A stretch of 39,084 nt of DNA from assembly GCA_035622335.1 (NCBI GenBank), contig DASPVO010000062.1:1-39084 (forward strand), in the 5' to 3' direction. A model generated the notes under the pieces. That model saw nothing but the letters and a program-made list of their open reading frames with translations, ran no database searches and was not told the origin of the DNA. Of the stretch, positions 7,007 through 14,815 are shown piece by piece (position 1 is the first letter of the stretch; each line of letters opens with the position of its first letter). This DNA comes from DATJAJ01 sp035622335 (GTDB lineage: Archaea > Thermoproteota > Nitrososphaeria > Nitrososphaerales > Gagatemarchaeaceae). Position numbers and translations under genes: made by a program.

Positions 7007-8683
7007 TTGCAGCTGGAGAGACCCTGGACGAAGTCTTGGCCGAAGGGCGTGCCCAAGAGCGTCCACGTCGAACCGAAGCCTCTCTTCACGGTCCTCACCG
7101 AATCCGCCAAGAGGAGCCCGTCATCGCCCTGCCTCTTTTACCAGGGGAGGACGCTTCCCTACTCCGAGGTGGACGAACTGTCATCTAGGTTCGCCTCCTC
7201 CCTGGCCCGGATGGGCGTCGGCAAGGGGGACAGGGTCGGCATCTTCCTGCCAAACACCCCCCAGTTCGTGATCTCCTACTTCGGGATACTGAAGGCGGGC
7301 GGCGTCGCGGTCGCGTGCAGCCCTCTCTACAAGGCCCGCGAGCTAGAGGTCCAGCTCTCGGATTCGGGGGCCAAGGTGGTCGTCGCGGCGAGGGACATCG
7401 TGAAGAAGAACGACCTCTACCAGAGCCTCGAGGAAGCGAGGGACAAGCTGAGCCTCGAGCACGTCATCACCACGAGCGTGACGGACTTCCTGCCCCCGCT
7501 GAAGAAGCGGCTGGCGGGCCTCGCGGGCGTCAAGAACCTCAGAAGGCAGGGAACGGAGGACTTCTCTGACCTCCTCAGAGACAAGGCTACTCACGAGAAG
7601 TTCCCCGACATAGACCCAATGGAGGACCTTGCCGTTTTGCAGTACACGGGAGGTACGACGGGGACGGTGAAGGGCGCGATGCTGACGCACTACAACCTCT
7701 TGTCGAACGCCGTCGGCCTGTCGCTCATGCTGCCCATCACCGACAAAGACGTCGCGCTCGCCGTCCTCCCCCTCTTTCACATCTATGGTATGTCCGTCGT
7801 GATGAACCCGACGCTCTATTCAGGAGCGCAGCTCGTCCTCCTCCCGAGCTTCCACGTGGACGAGGTCATGGGCGCGATCGAGAAGAGGCACGTGACCGTC
7901 TTCTGCGGCGTCCCCACGATGTACATCGCGATCATCAGCAGTCCGAAGGTCGGAAAGTTCGACATGAAGACCGTCAGGTCATGCATCTCCGGCGGTGCGG
8001 CCCTACCCGTCCAGGTCAGGAAGAAGTTCATCGAGCTCACGGGCGGGAGTCTGGTGGAGGGCTACGGCCTCACCGAGGCAAGCCCCGTCACCCACTGCAA
8101 CCCCGTCCACGACGGGGTGGTCAAGGACGGTTCCGTCGGGATCCCGATAGTCGAGACAGAGGCAGCCATAGTCGACCAGGAGGACCCCGACAAGTTCCTC
8201 GGCACGGGAGAGGTCGGCGAGCTCGCGGTGAAGGGCGCCCAGGTGATGAAGGGTTACTGGAACCAGCCCGAGCAGAGCGCCGCGGTGCTAAGGAACGGGT
8301 GGCTCCTCACCGGGGACATCGCGAAGATGGACTCGGACGGCTACTTCTACATCGTCGACAGGAAGAAGGACATGGTGAACGTCGGCGGTTTCAAGGTCTA
8401 CCCCAGGGAGGTCGAGGAGGTGCTCTTCGAGCACCCCGCGGTCAAGGAGGCGAGCGTCATCGGGATCCCCGACGATTTTAGCGGCGAGGCGGTGAAGGCT
8501 TTCGTCGTGCTGAAGGACCCCTCCTCGAAGGTGACCGAAAAGGAGATCATCGACTTCTGCGCGGAGCGGCTCGCGAAGTTCAAGGTACCGAAGAAGGTCG
8601 ATTTCGTCCCCGACCTCCCCAAGAGCCTCGTCGGCAAGGTCCTTCGCAGGAAGCTCCGCGAGACTAGCGCTCAACGATCATAG
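7007..8683 (+). CDS. Long-chain acyl-CoA synthetase (AMP-forming, FadD type)
   Basis: 558 residues. It activates a carboxylic acid with ATP to an acyl-AMP and transfers it to CoA. Motifs: phosphate loop 'YTGGTTGTVKG' at 213-223, 'YGLTEASP' (A5), 'GWLLTGDIAKMD' (A7), 'DRKKDMVNVGGFKVYP' (A8 hinge) and the C-terminal catalytic lysine near residue 544 in 'KSLVGKVLRR'. The start 'RPWTKSWPKGVPKS' is the usual N-terminus of archaeal and bacterial FadD proteins, which supports the TTG at 7007; an in-frame stop lies immediately upstream (7001-7003). A TATA-like cttaaga is at 6970-6976. Its 3' end overlaps the convergent thiolase gene by 20 nt. Chain-length preference cannot be read from sequence. Confidence 0.93.
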   Translation: MQLERPWTKSWPKGVPKSVHVEPKPLFTVLTESAKRSPSSPCLFYQGRTLPYSEVDELSSRFASSLARMGVGKGDRVGIFLPNTPQFVISYFGILKAGGVAVACSPLYKARELEVQLSDSGAKVVVAARDIVKKNDLYQSLEEARDKLSLEHVITTSVTDFLPPLKKRLAGLAGVKNLRRQGTEDFSDLLRDKATHEKFPDIDPMEDLAVLQYTGGTTGTVKGAMLTHYNLLSNAVGLSLMLPITDKDVALAVLPLFHIYGMSVVMNPTLYSGAQLVLLPSFHVDEVMGAIEKRHVTVFCGVPTMYIAIISSPKVGKFDMKTVRSCISGGAALPVQVRKKFIELTGGSLVEGYGLTEASPVTHCNPVHDGVVKDGSVGIPIVETEAAIVDQEDPDKFLGTGEVGELAVKGAQVMKGYWNQPEQSAAVLRNGWLLTGDIAKMDSDGYFYIVDRKKDMVNVGGFKVYPREVEEVLFEHPAVKEASVIGIPDDFSGEAVKAFVVLKDPSSKVTEKEIIDFCAERLAKFKVPKKVDFVPDLPKSLVGKVLRRKLRETSAQRS

Positions 8684-9839
8684 AGACGGCGTTCCCTCCG
8701 CCCAGACAGAGCGTCGCGAGGCCCCTGCGCTTGCGCTCCCGCTTCAGCTCGTAGAGGAGCGTCGTGAGCACCCTAGCTCCGCTGCAACCTATGGGGTGGC
8801 CGAGGGCGACCGCCCCTCCGTTCACGTTGAGCTTCTCTTCGGGTATCCCCAGTCCCTTCATCACGGCGATCGACGCGCTGGCGTACGCCTCGTTGTGCTC
8901 GAACAGGTCGATGTCGTCCACCTTCATCCCCGCCTTCTCGAGGAGGGCCTTCGTGGTGGGGATGGGCGCCTCCATCACGAGCTCGGGGGCGAGCCCGCCC
9001 GTCCCGTAGGCGACTATGCTCCCCAGCGGCTCGACACCGAGCCTGCTCGCCGCTTCCTGGGACGCGACGACGAGCGCGGAAGCCCCGTCGCTCAGCTGTG
9101 AAGAGTTGCCCGCCGTCAGGATACCCTGCGGCTCGAAGACGGGCTTCAGCCTGGAGAGCTTCTCGACCGTGGTGTCTCTCCTTACGCATTCATCGGCGAG
9201 GAAGACGCTCGACGCACCGTCCCTCTGTATCTCTACAGGCGTGACCTCCTCCTTGAAACGTCCCTGCTCCTCCGCGGTCGCCGCCCTCATGTGGCTGCGG
9301 TAGGCGAACCCGTCCGCCTCGGCTCGCGTGATCCCGAACTTCCTCGCGATTATCTCGCCCGTCACGCCCATGTGGTAATCGTTGTAGACGTCCCAGAGCC
9401 CGTCGACGATCATCTCGTCCTGGAGCCTGGCGTCACCGTACTTCACCCCCCAGCGCATCCCCCTCACGATGTAAGGAGAGTTGCTCATGCTCTCCATCCC
9501 GCCCGCGACCACGACTTCGTTGTCCCCCGCCTTGACCGACTGGGCAGCGAGCATCACCGCCTTCAACCCGGAGCCGCAGACCTTGTTCACTGTCACCGAC
9601 CCGACATGATAGGGGATCGAAGCGCCGACGGCGGCCTGACGGGCCGGGTTCTGTCCCAGGCCGGCCGAGAGGACGTTCCCCATTATCACCTCGTCGACCT
9701 CCGCGGGTGGCACCCGCGCCCTCTTCAGAGCCTCGGCGATGACCACCGAGCCGAGCCCGGTCGCGCTCACGCCGACGAGGCTCCTACCGAACTTTCCGAT
9801 CGCCGTCCTGCACGCGGAGAGTATGACTGGTCGGGGCAC
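8664..9839 (-). CDS. Acetyl-CoA C-acyltransferase (catalytically complete thiolase)
   Basis: 391 residues, canonical length. All catalytic residues are present: nucleophile Cys88 in 'NKVCGSGLKAV', His348 in 'GHPIGCSG', Cys378 in 'CLGGGNA', plus the 'NEAYA' motif. The enzyme either condenses two acetyl-CoA to acetoacetyl-CoA or cleaves 3-ketoacyl-CoA. It is monocistronic: GTG 9839 has a TATA box 26 nt upstream and the facing gene is the FadD-type ligase, with a 20-nt overlap of 3' ends. It contrasts with the two degenerate thiolase-fold proteins at 14816-17094, which lack these residues. Degradative versus biosynthetic use cannot be decided from sequence. Confidence 0.94.
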   Translation of the reverse strand: MPRPVILSACRTAIGKFGRSLVGVSATGLGSVVIAEALKRARVPPAEVDEVIMGNVLSAGLGQNPARQAAVGASIPYHVGSVTVNKVCGSGLKAVMLAAQSVKAGDNEVVVAGGMESMSNSPYIVRGMRWGVKYGDARLQDEMIVDGLWDVYNDYHMGVTGEIIARKFGITRAEADGFAYRSHMRAATAEEQGRFKEEVTPVEIQRDGASSVFLADECVRRDTTVEKLSRLKPVFEPQGILTAGNSSQLSDGASALVVASQEAASRLGVEPLGSIVAYGTGGLAPELVMEAPIPTTKALLEKAGMKVDDIDLFEHNEAYASASIAVMKGLGIPEEKLNVNGGAVALGHPIGCSGARVLTTLLYELKRERKRRGLATLCLGGGNAVSMIVER

Positions 9840-9860
9840 GTCCCGCTCATTCGGTCTGAG

Positions 9861-9870
9861 GATAATAAGC
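9861..9870 (-). promoter_or_regulatory. TATA box of the thiolase gene
   Basis: The minus strand reads gcttattatc, centred 26 nt before GTG 9839. The divergent aminotransferase gene has its own box at 9901-9908. Confidence 0.55.
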
Positions 9871-9900
9871 TCGCACAGCGATTTCGTAAGAGGGTATTCG

Positions 9901-9908
9901 TAAATACT
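9901..9908 (+). promoter_or_regulatory. TATA box of the aminotransferase gene
   Basis: taaatact is centred 25-26 nt before ATG 9929, giving a leaderless transcript. Confidence 0.55.
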
Positions 9909-9928
9909 CTGAGATTCGGGGGCGCTTT

Positions 9929-10843
9929 ATGATTCGGCCGCTCAAAAAGATCTGGATGGACGGCAAGATGGTGAAGTGGGACGACGCCACAGTCCACGTG
10001 ATGACGCACGGTCTCCACTACGCCATGGCGATCTTCGAGGGGATGCGCGTCTTCAAGACGAAGGACGGTCCCGCGTTCTTCAGGCTGGGCGCCCACATCG
10101 ACAGGTTCCTCAACAGCGCCAAGATCTACAGGATGGACCTCGGCTACTCCGCGAAGGAGCTCTCGGATGCTTCGATCGACGTCGTGAAGCAGAACGGTCT
10201 TTCAGAGTGCTACGTGAGGCCCATCGCCTTCACCCGGTACGGCACGATGGGGCTGAGCCCGCTTTCGAACAAGATCAGCGTCGCGATTTGCCTCTGGGAG
10301 TGGGGGCCGTACCTTGGCCGCGAAGCCCTGGACAAGGGCGTGAGGTGCATGGTGTCGAGCTGGTCGAGGATAGACTCTAGGTCGCTGCCTCCCCAGGCGA
10401 AGTGCTCCGCGAACTACGCCAACTCTGCGCTGGCGAAGATGGAGGCGCTCGCCGCGGGCTACGAGGAGGCCATCATGCTCAACACGAGCGGCATGGTCGC
10501 GGAGGGGCCAGGGGAGAACATATTCAGGGTGAAGGACGGTGTCCTGAGCACGCCGCCCGCGAGCTCGGGGATCCTGCGCGGGGTCACGAGGGACACGGTG
10601 ATCAACTTCGCCCGCGACACGGGCATGGTCTTCTACAGGAACGACTCGACGAAGGAGGAGCTCTACACATCGGACGAGCTCTTCTTCACCGGGACGGCTG
10701 TCGGCATCACGCCCATCAGGGAGGTCGACGGCAGGACGATAGGCAAGGGCAGGTACCCGGTGGTGAAGAAGCTGGAGAAGATGTACAACGACGCGACCCA
10801 CGGCCTTGACCCCAAGTACAGGTCCTGGCTGACGCGCGTCTAG
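9929..10843 (+). CDS. ilvE: Branched-chain amino acid aminotransferase (fold-type IV)
   Basis: 304 residues, the usual length. It interconverts Leu, Ile and Val with their 2-keto acids using pyridoxal phosphate. Lys158 in 'PPQAKCSANYANS' is the expected cofactor lysine; 'YVRPIAFTRYGTMG' (near 95-108) and 'AEGPGENIFRVKDG' (191-204) are class IV signature regions, and 'GILRGVTRDTV' and 'FFTGTAVGITPI' complete the family pattern. It is a single gene with its own TATA box, ending 4 nt before the convergent DUF35 gene. Within this acyl-CoA neighbourhood it could feed branched keto acids to CoA-dependent catabolism, but a biosynthetic role is equally possible. Confidence 0.94.
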   Translation: MIRPLKKIWMDGKMVKWDDATVHVMTHGLHYAMAIFEGMRVFKTKDGPAFFRLGAHIDRFLNSAKIYRMDLGYSAKELSDASIDVVKQNGLSECYVRPIAFTRYGTMGLSPLSNKISVAICLWEWGPYLGREALDKGVRCMVSSWSRIDSRSLPPQAKCSANYANSALAKMEALAAGYEEAIMLNTSGMVAEGPGENIFRVKDGVLSTPPASSGILRGVTRDTVINFARDTGMVFYRNDSTKEELYTSDELFFTGTAVGITPIREVDGRTIGKGRYPVVKKLEKMYNDATHGLDPKYRSWLTRV

Positions 10844-10847
10844 ACCG

Positions 10848-11315
10848 CTAGCCGCGGACGACTCGGAATTCCTCGATGTCGAGAAGGGAACCCTTCCTCC
10901 CTTTCTTGGCCCTGAACCTGGGCTCGACCTTCGAGCCTATCCTCGCGTCCTTCCCCGAGACCTGATGCACTATCCCGCCGGTCGCTCCCCTGAACGTGAC
11001 GAAGGCGACGAGCCTCGGTCGCGCGGCCGTGGTTCCGTCGAAACGGACGTGGCTCTCCGTCAACGCAGCGATCGTCCCTTCGGGACCCACTTCGCCGTAG
11101 CGCGTGATGGGCATGAAGCACTCTGCGCAGTACGACTTCGCGGGCACGTACTTCCTTCCGCAACGGGTGCACCTCGACGCGATTATCCTTCCCTCCTGCA
11201 GCCCCCTGAGGAACTTCTCCCCCGCAACGCCCGCCGTGTACTCGTACCGGAAGGGTATCTTGTCCTTCCAGAATCGTATTCGGTCGACGTCCGTCAGCCT
11301 CTCTGTGAGGGGCAC
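10848..11315 (-). CDS. DUF35 zinc-ribbon/OB-fold protein (copy 1)
   Basis: 155 residues. An N-terminal helix precedes a rubredoxin-like zinc ribbon, C-x2-C-x10-C-x2-C ('CTRCGRKYVPAKSYCAEC'), then an OB-fold ('GTIAALTESHVRF', 'LVAFVTFRGATGGIVHQV'). DUF35 proteins bind acyl-CoA and form complexes with thiolase-superfamily enzymes, for example the archaeal acetoacetyl-CoA thiolase/HMG-CoA synthase complex and the steroid aldolase Ltp2 with ChsH2. The likely partner is one of the two thiolase-fold proteins encoded at 14816-17094. Start GTG 11315 has its own TATA box (gtatatct read on plus at 11339-11346, 27 nt upstream), so it can be transcribed apart from copy 2 upstream. Confidence 0.88.
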   Translation of the reverse strand: MPLTERLTDVDRIRFWKDKIPFRYEYTAGVAGEKFLRGLQEGRIIASRCTRCGRKYVPAKSYCAECFMPITRYGEVGPEGTIAALTESHVRFDGTTAARPRLVAFVTFRGATGGIVHQVSGKDARIGSKVEPRFRAKKGRKGSLLDIEEFRVVRG

Positions 11316-11338
11316 AGCATGGGTGCCCTTCCGGCCGC

Positions 11339-11346
11339 GTATATCT
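11339..11346 (-). promoter_or_regulatory. TATA box of DUF35 copy 1
   Basis: The minus strand reads agatatac, centred 27 nt before GTG 11315. It lies in the 41-nt gap after the stop of DUF35 copy 2. Confidence 0.45.
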
Positions 11347-11356
11347 GTTGGCCTCT

Positions 11357-11866
11357 CTACACCACGGGCTTGAAGTACCTGATGTCGGTGATCGCCCCTT
11401 CGCGCTGCGACTTCGGCTTCCAGACTGCCTTCACCTTCATCCCCACGCGGACGTCCTTTGGCTTCACCTCGCCGAGGAGATGGAGTATCCCGTTCTCTGG
11501 GGAAGCCCCGTCGAGCCAGACTACTGTGACGAGTATCGGCGTCTTCCTCCTGCTAGCGTCGGCGTTGACGTAGCTGATGGAGAAGGTGCTAACGGTGCCC
11601 CTGTCCTTCACCCTGACCCAGTCGTCCGTCGGCCTGAAGCACTCCTCGCAGTACATCCGGGGCGGGACGATCGTCCGGCCGCAGCTGTTGCACCTCCTCG
11701 CCCAGACCTCGCCCTCCTTGAGCCCGTCAAGGAACCTGCTGATGGCGACACCCGACGTCCACGAGTACCTGGTCACAGTCTCGTAGCTCGTCAACAGGAA
11801 CCTCCCCGATTCGAGCTCCTCGGGCGTCACCTCCGTGCCCGGGTACTTCGCGATCTTCGAGCTCAA
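11357..11866 (-). CDS. DUF35 zinc-ribbon/OB-fold protein (copy 2)
   Basis: 169 residues, same architecture as copy 1 but clearly diverged: zinc ribbon 'CNSCGRTIVPPRMYCEEC', OB-fold strands 'GTVSTFSISYVNAD' and 'ILVTVVWLDGASPENGILHLLGEV'. The helix before the ribbon ('SGVAISRFLDGLKEGEVWARR') matches 'AGVAGEKFLRGLQEGRIIASR' in copy 1, so the two are paralogues. The start is TTG 11866, 31 nt after the stop of the acetoacetyl-CoA synthetase gene, so co-transcription with it is likely. Two DUF35 genes and two thiolase-fold genes in one cluster suggest one specific partner each. Function in a thiolase-type complex is inferred. Confidence 0.87.
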   Translation of the reverse strand: MSSKIAKYPGTEVTPEELESGRFLLTSYETVTRYSWTSGVAISRFLDGLKEGEVWARRCNSCGRTIVPPRMYCEECFRPTDDWVRVKDRGTVSTFSISYVNADASRRKTPILVTVVWLDGASPENGILHLLGEVKPKDVRVGMKVKAVWKPKSQREGAITDIRYFKPVV

Positions 11867-11897
11867 GCCCGCTTCATCGTGGGTCGGAGGCCGGATT

Positions 11898-13832
11898 TCA
11901 AAGTTTCCAGCGCCTCTTGAGCTCCTCCACCACTCTCGCGTACTCCGCGAAGAGCTCGTCGTCCTTCCTGAAGCCGCCCTTGTTGGCCGGCCCCGAGGAG
12001 AAGAGCCGCTTCACCGGTATCTCGAGCTTCTTCCCGTTCATCGTCCTCGGGACCGCGGTAACTGGCACCACCTCGTCGGGCACGTACCTCGGCGAAAGGT
12101 CTGACCTGACCTTCTCCTGGATCCTCCGCACCTCCTTCGGTCCTATCACCGTGCCCGGCGCGGCCTGGACGAAGAGCACCATGTACGACCTTCCGCCCTC
12201 ATCCGACGCTTCGACCGCCAGGCTGTCAGCCACCTCCTTCATGGATTCGACAGTCCTGTAGATGTCAGCCGTACCTATCCGCACCCCCTGCCTCTTGATC
12301 GTCGAGTCAGAGCGGCCGTAGATCACGCACGTCCCGCGCTCGGTCACCTTGATCCAGTCCCCGTGCGTCCAGACCCCTGGGTAAGCGGCGAAGTACGCCT
12401 CTCTGTACCTGCTGCCTCCCTTGTCACCCCAGAGGCGGACGGGCATGGAGGGCATCGGCTCCGTCACAACGAGTTCGCCCGTCTCTCCCACGACAGAGGT
12501 CCCCTCTTCGTCGTAAGCCATCACGCTCGAGCCGAGCCACCTGCACTGTATCTCGCCCGAATAGACCGGGAGCGTCGGGCACCCTCCGACGAAGCACGTG
12601 CAGACGTCTGTCCCTCCGCTCATAGACGCGACCCAGAGGTCCCGCTTCACCCCCGCATAGAGCCACTCGAAGCCCTCCGGAGACAGGGGCGACCCCGTCG
12701 AGCCCACCCCTCTCAGTCGCCTGAAACTCCTCCCCTCCCTGGGGGCTAGGCCCGACTTCGCGCAGGCGGCGACGTACGGGGCGCTAACCCCTGCGAACGT
12801 CACCTCGTTCTCGTCGACGAGATCCCACATCGCTCCCGCGTCTGGGTAGACAGGGCTCCCGTCATACAGCACGACCGTCGAGCCGTGGAGCAGCCCGCCG
12901 AGGACGTAGTTCCACATCATCCATCCGGTCGTCGTGAACCAGAAGAGACGGTCACCCCGCCGGACGTCGTTGTGAAGGCCCACGCCCTTGAGGTGCTCGA
13001 GAAGGATCCCGCCCTGACTGTGGACGATGGGCTTCGGGAGGCCGGTGGTCCCCGAGGAGTACAAGATCCAAAGCGGGTCGGAGAAGGGGACCCTTCTATA
13101 CCTCGGTTTCGCTCGTCCCGACGTCGCATCTCTCCAGGCTGTGGAAAAGCCCCCTCCCTCAAGCGTGATGACCTTCTTCAGCCCCGGGAGCGCCCTCGCG
13201 ACCGACCTCACCTCAGTCCCCCTGTCGAACTCCTTCCCTCCGTAACGGTACCTCTCGAAGGCGATCAGGACCTTTGGCTTGATCTGGCCGAAGCGGTCCA
13301 CCACCGCAGGGGCTCCGAAGTCGGGGGAGCAGCTGGACCAGACCGCGCCTATCGAAGCCGTCGCGAGCATGCCAACGACCGCTTCAGGGCAGTTCGGCAC
13401 GAACGCGGCGACCCTGTCGCCTCTTCGAACGCCGTTCCCCTCCAGCCAGGAGGCGAGCGCGGCCGTCTCCCTCTCGAGCGTGTGCCACGAGACCTCCCTT
13501 CTTCCCTCCTCCGTGACTGCTATCAGGGCGGGTCCACCGTCCTTACCACCGAGCATGTGCTCTGCGTAGTTCAGGCTCGTCCCTTCGAACCACTTGGCGC
13601 CTGGCATCCTCTTCGAAGAGAGCGCTCTCGAAAAGCGACCCGAGTGCCGGACACCGAAGTACTCCCAGACAGACCTCCAGAACCCCTCCAGGTCGCTCAC
13701 CGACCAGCGCCAGAGCGAGTCGTAATCCTCGAACTTCTTCCCCCTCTCCGCCAGCCACTCCAGGTAGACGGTGATCCTAGCAGAAGCGATATCGTCTTTG
13801 GAAGGTTCCCACAGGAGGTCTCCCTCGGCCAT
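11898..13832 (-). CDS. Acetoacetyl-CoA synthetase-like AMP-forming acyl-CoA ligase
   Basis: 644 residues from ATG 13832. It carries the acetyl/acetoacetyl-CoA synthetase layout: N-terminal ACAS domain ('YLEWLAERGKKFEDYDSLWRWS'), phosphate loop 'YSSGTTGLPKPIVHSQGG', 'GGTDVCTCFVGGCPTLPVY', 'HGDWIKVTERG', hinge 'GRSDSTIKRQGVRIGTADIYR', and C-terminal catalytic lysine in 'TMNGKKLEIPVKR'. The 'RYRYGGKEFDR' and 'VYSGEIQC' stretches favour AacS over acetyl-CoA synthetase. The reaction would be ATP + acetoacetate (or another keto/short acid) + CoA to the CoA ester. The frame is open 72 codons further upstream, but the TATA box 27 nt before 13832 and the family's N-terminus support ATG 13832. It heads the minus-strand unit with the DUF35 genes. 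Confidence 0.87.
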   Translation of the reverse strand: MAEGDLLWEPSKDDIASARITVYLEWLAERGKKFEDYDSLWRWSVSDLEGFWRSVWEYFGVRHSGRFSRALSSKRMPGAKWFEGTSLNYAEHMLGGKDGGPALIAVTEEGRREVSWHTLERETAALASWLEGNGVRRGDRVAAFVPNCPEAVVGMLATASIGAVWSSCSPDFGAPAVVDRFGQIKPKVLIAFERYRYGGKEFDRGTEVRSVARALPGLKKVITLEGGGFSTAWRDATSGRAKPRYRRVPFSDPLWILYSSGTTGLPKPIVHSQGGILLEHLKGVGLHNDVRRGDRLFWFTTTGWMMWNYVLGGLLHGSTVVLYDGSPVYPDAGAMWDLVDENEVTFAGVSAPYVAACAKSGLAPREGRSFRRLRGVGSTGSPLSPEGFEWLYAGVKRDLWVASMSGGTDVCTCFVGGCPTLPVYSGEIQCRWLGSSVMAYDEEGTSVVGETGELVVTEPMPSMPVRLWGDKGGSRYREAYFAAYPGVWTHGDWIKVTERGTCVIYGRSDSTIKRQGVRIGTADIYRTVESMKEVADSLAVEASDEGGRSYMVLFVQAAPGTVIGPKEVRRIQEKVRSDLSPRYVPDEVVPVTAVPRTMNGKKLEIPVKRLFSSGPANKGGFRKDDELFAEYARVVEELKRRWKL

Positions 13833-13855
13833 CTGTCGCCCCGATGCGCTCGTCC

Positions 13856-13863
13856 GTATATAC
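13856..13863 (-). promoter_or_regulatory. TATA box of the acetoacetyl-CoA synthetase gene
   Basis: The palindromic gtatatac is centred 27 nt before ATG 13832. Only 19 nt separate its centre from the TATA box of the divergent endonuclease gene. Confidence 0.6.
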
Positions 13864-13874
13864 GAGAGGTGGTC

Positions 13875-13881
13875 GTTATAT
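13875..13881 (+). promoter_or_regulatory. TATA box of the LAGLIDADG gene
   Basis: gttatat is centred 25 nt before GTG 13903 and decides that start over the in-frame ATG at 13936. Confidence 0.5.
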
Positions 13882-13902
13882 GGGCGGCTCGCCCTCTCGT
13901 TC

Positions 13903-14814
13903 GTGCCTTCGCCCAAGACCTCTCCTGACGAGAGGATGATGGTCTTCGACCTGGTGAGGAGCGAGGTCGCGGCGGGGACGTTTCGTGGCCCCAGCGAGTT
14001 TCTGCGACGGCACCGTGGAGAGCTCCCTCTGCCCGCGAAGGAGACCATCAGGCGATGGTCTCTTGACGCAAACTCTCCCTACACGGGAAGGAACCTCTTC
14101 GACGGGAGTCCGTCCCCTGAGCTCAGCTTCTTCGTCGGGGCGTGGATCGGAGACGGGTGGGCCGACGACAACGACGGAGGCAAGAGGCTCCGATTGAAGG
14201 TCAAGTCGAGGGATTTCGCGGAAGAGTTCGCCCGCTGCGCGAGCGTCGTGCTGAAGAAGGGTCGCCCCTATCGCGTCTGGACGACAGTCGACGAAGGCGG
14301 AACTTGGTACAACGCCAAGGTCACGAGCGTAGACTTGTACGAGTTCGTCGACAGAGACTTGGTTTCCATAGAACCAATCGTTGGGAGACACCCCAAGAGT
14401 TTCCTCCGCGGTCTCTATACGGCTGAAGGAAATCCATCGGTGAGCGTATGGCGTAGAAACGGACCCGGCTTGAGCGCAGGTGTCGAAGTTGCGAATACCG
14501 ACGTACAACTATTAGAGCTGGCGCGCAAATATCTGCTCGAACTCGGCTTCTCTCCTGGAAGGCTCAGGCTAGGCAACCGACAAGGGACTAAAACTGGATT
14601 TGGTCGAGCAACGAAGGATTGCTGGATCATGAACCTGTCACGACAGAGTGACGTTCGCAGATTTTTGACTGAGATTGGTTTCGCGGACCCTAACAAGCAA
14701 AGCAAATTGACCGAGGCGAGCGAGTCGTTGGATGAGCTCGGTCCTCAAGAAGCGGCTAGATTGTGGTTGAATTCTCACGAGAAGCTCGGGAAACGTTGGT
14801 CCAAGAAACGCTGA
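13903..14814 (+). CDS. Freestanding LAGLIDADG homing-endonuclease-type protein with N-terminal HTH
   Basis: 303 residues from GTG 13903. Residues about 26-53 ('TFRGPSEFLRRHRGELPLPAKETIRRW') look like a helix-turn-helix. Two LAGLIDADG helices follow: 'FFVGAWIGDGWADD' at 76-89 with acidic D84, and 'FLRGLYTAEGNPS' at 167-179 with E175. Two motifs mean a monomeric pseudo-symmetric enzyme, and both acidic residues needed for metal-dependent DNA cleavage are present. It is neither in an intron nor an intein: flanking genes are intact and run on the other strand. It ends 1 nt before the stop of the thiolase-fold gene A. Base composition falls toward its 3' end (63 G/C of 120 at 14641-14760), unlike the neighbours, suggesting transfer. 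A domesticated DNA-binding role remains possible. Confidence 0.85.
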   Translation: MPSPKTSPDERMMVFDLVRSEVAAGTFRGPSEFLRRHRGELPLPAKETIRRWSLDANSPYTGRNLFDGSPSPELSFFVGAWIGDGWADDNDGGKRLRLKVKSRDFAEEFARCASVVLKKGRPYRVWTTVDEGGTWYNAKVTSVDLYEFVDRDLVSIEPIVGRHPKSFLRGLYTAEGNPSVSVWRRNGPGLSAGVEVANTDVQLLELARKYLLELGFSPGRLRLGNRQGTKTGFGRATKDCWIMNLSRQSDVRRFLTEIGFADPNKQSKLTEASESLDELGPQEAARLWLNSHEKLGKRWSKKR

Positions 14815-14815
14815 C

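Noticed and set aside
12885..13928. 347-codon plus-strand open frame
   Set aside because: Antisense to the acetoacetyl-CoA synthetase, whose family match is unambiguous; the product has shadow-like composition.
13833..14048. 72-codon N-terminal extension of the acetoacetyl-CoA synthetase frame
   Set aside because: It is antisense to the LAGLIDADG gene, contains both TATA boxes, and the encoded residues are unlike the family; ATG 13832 fits promoter and homology.
13903..14814. LAGLIDADG gene as part of an intein or intron
   Set aside because: It is on the opposite strand to both neighbours, both of which are complete, and no splicing motifs or RNA bulge-helix-bulge context apply.
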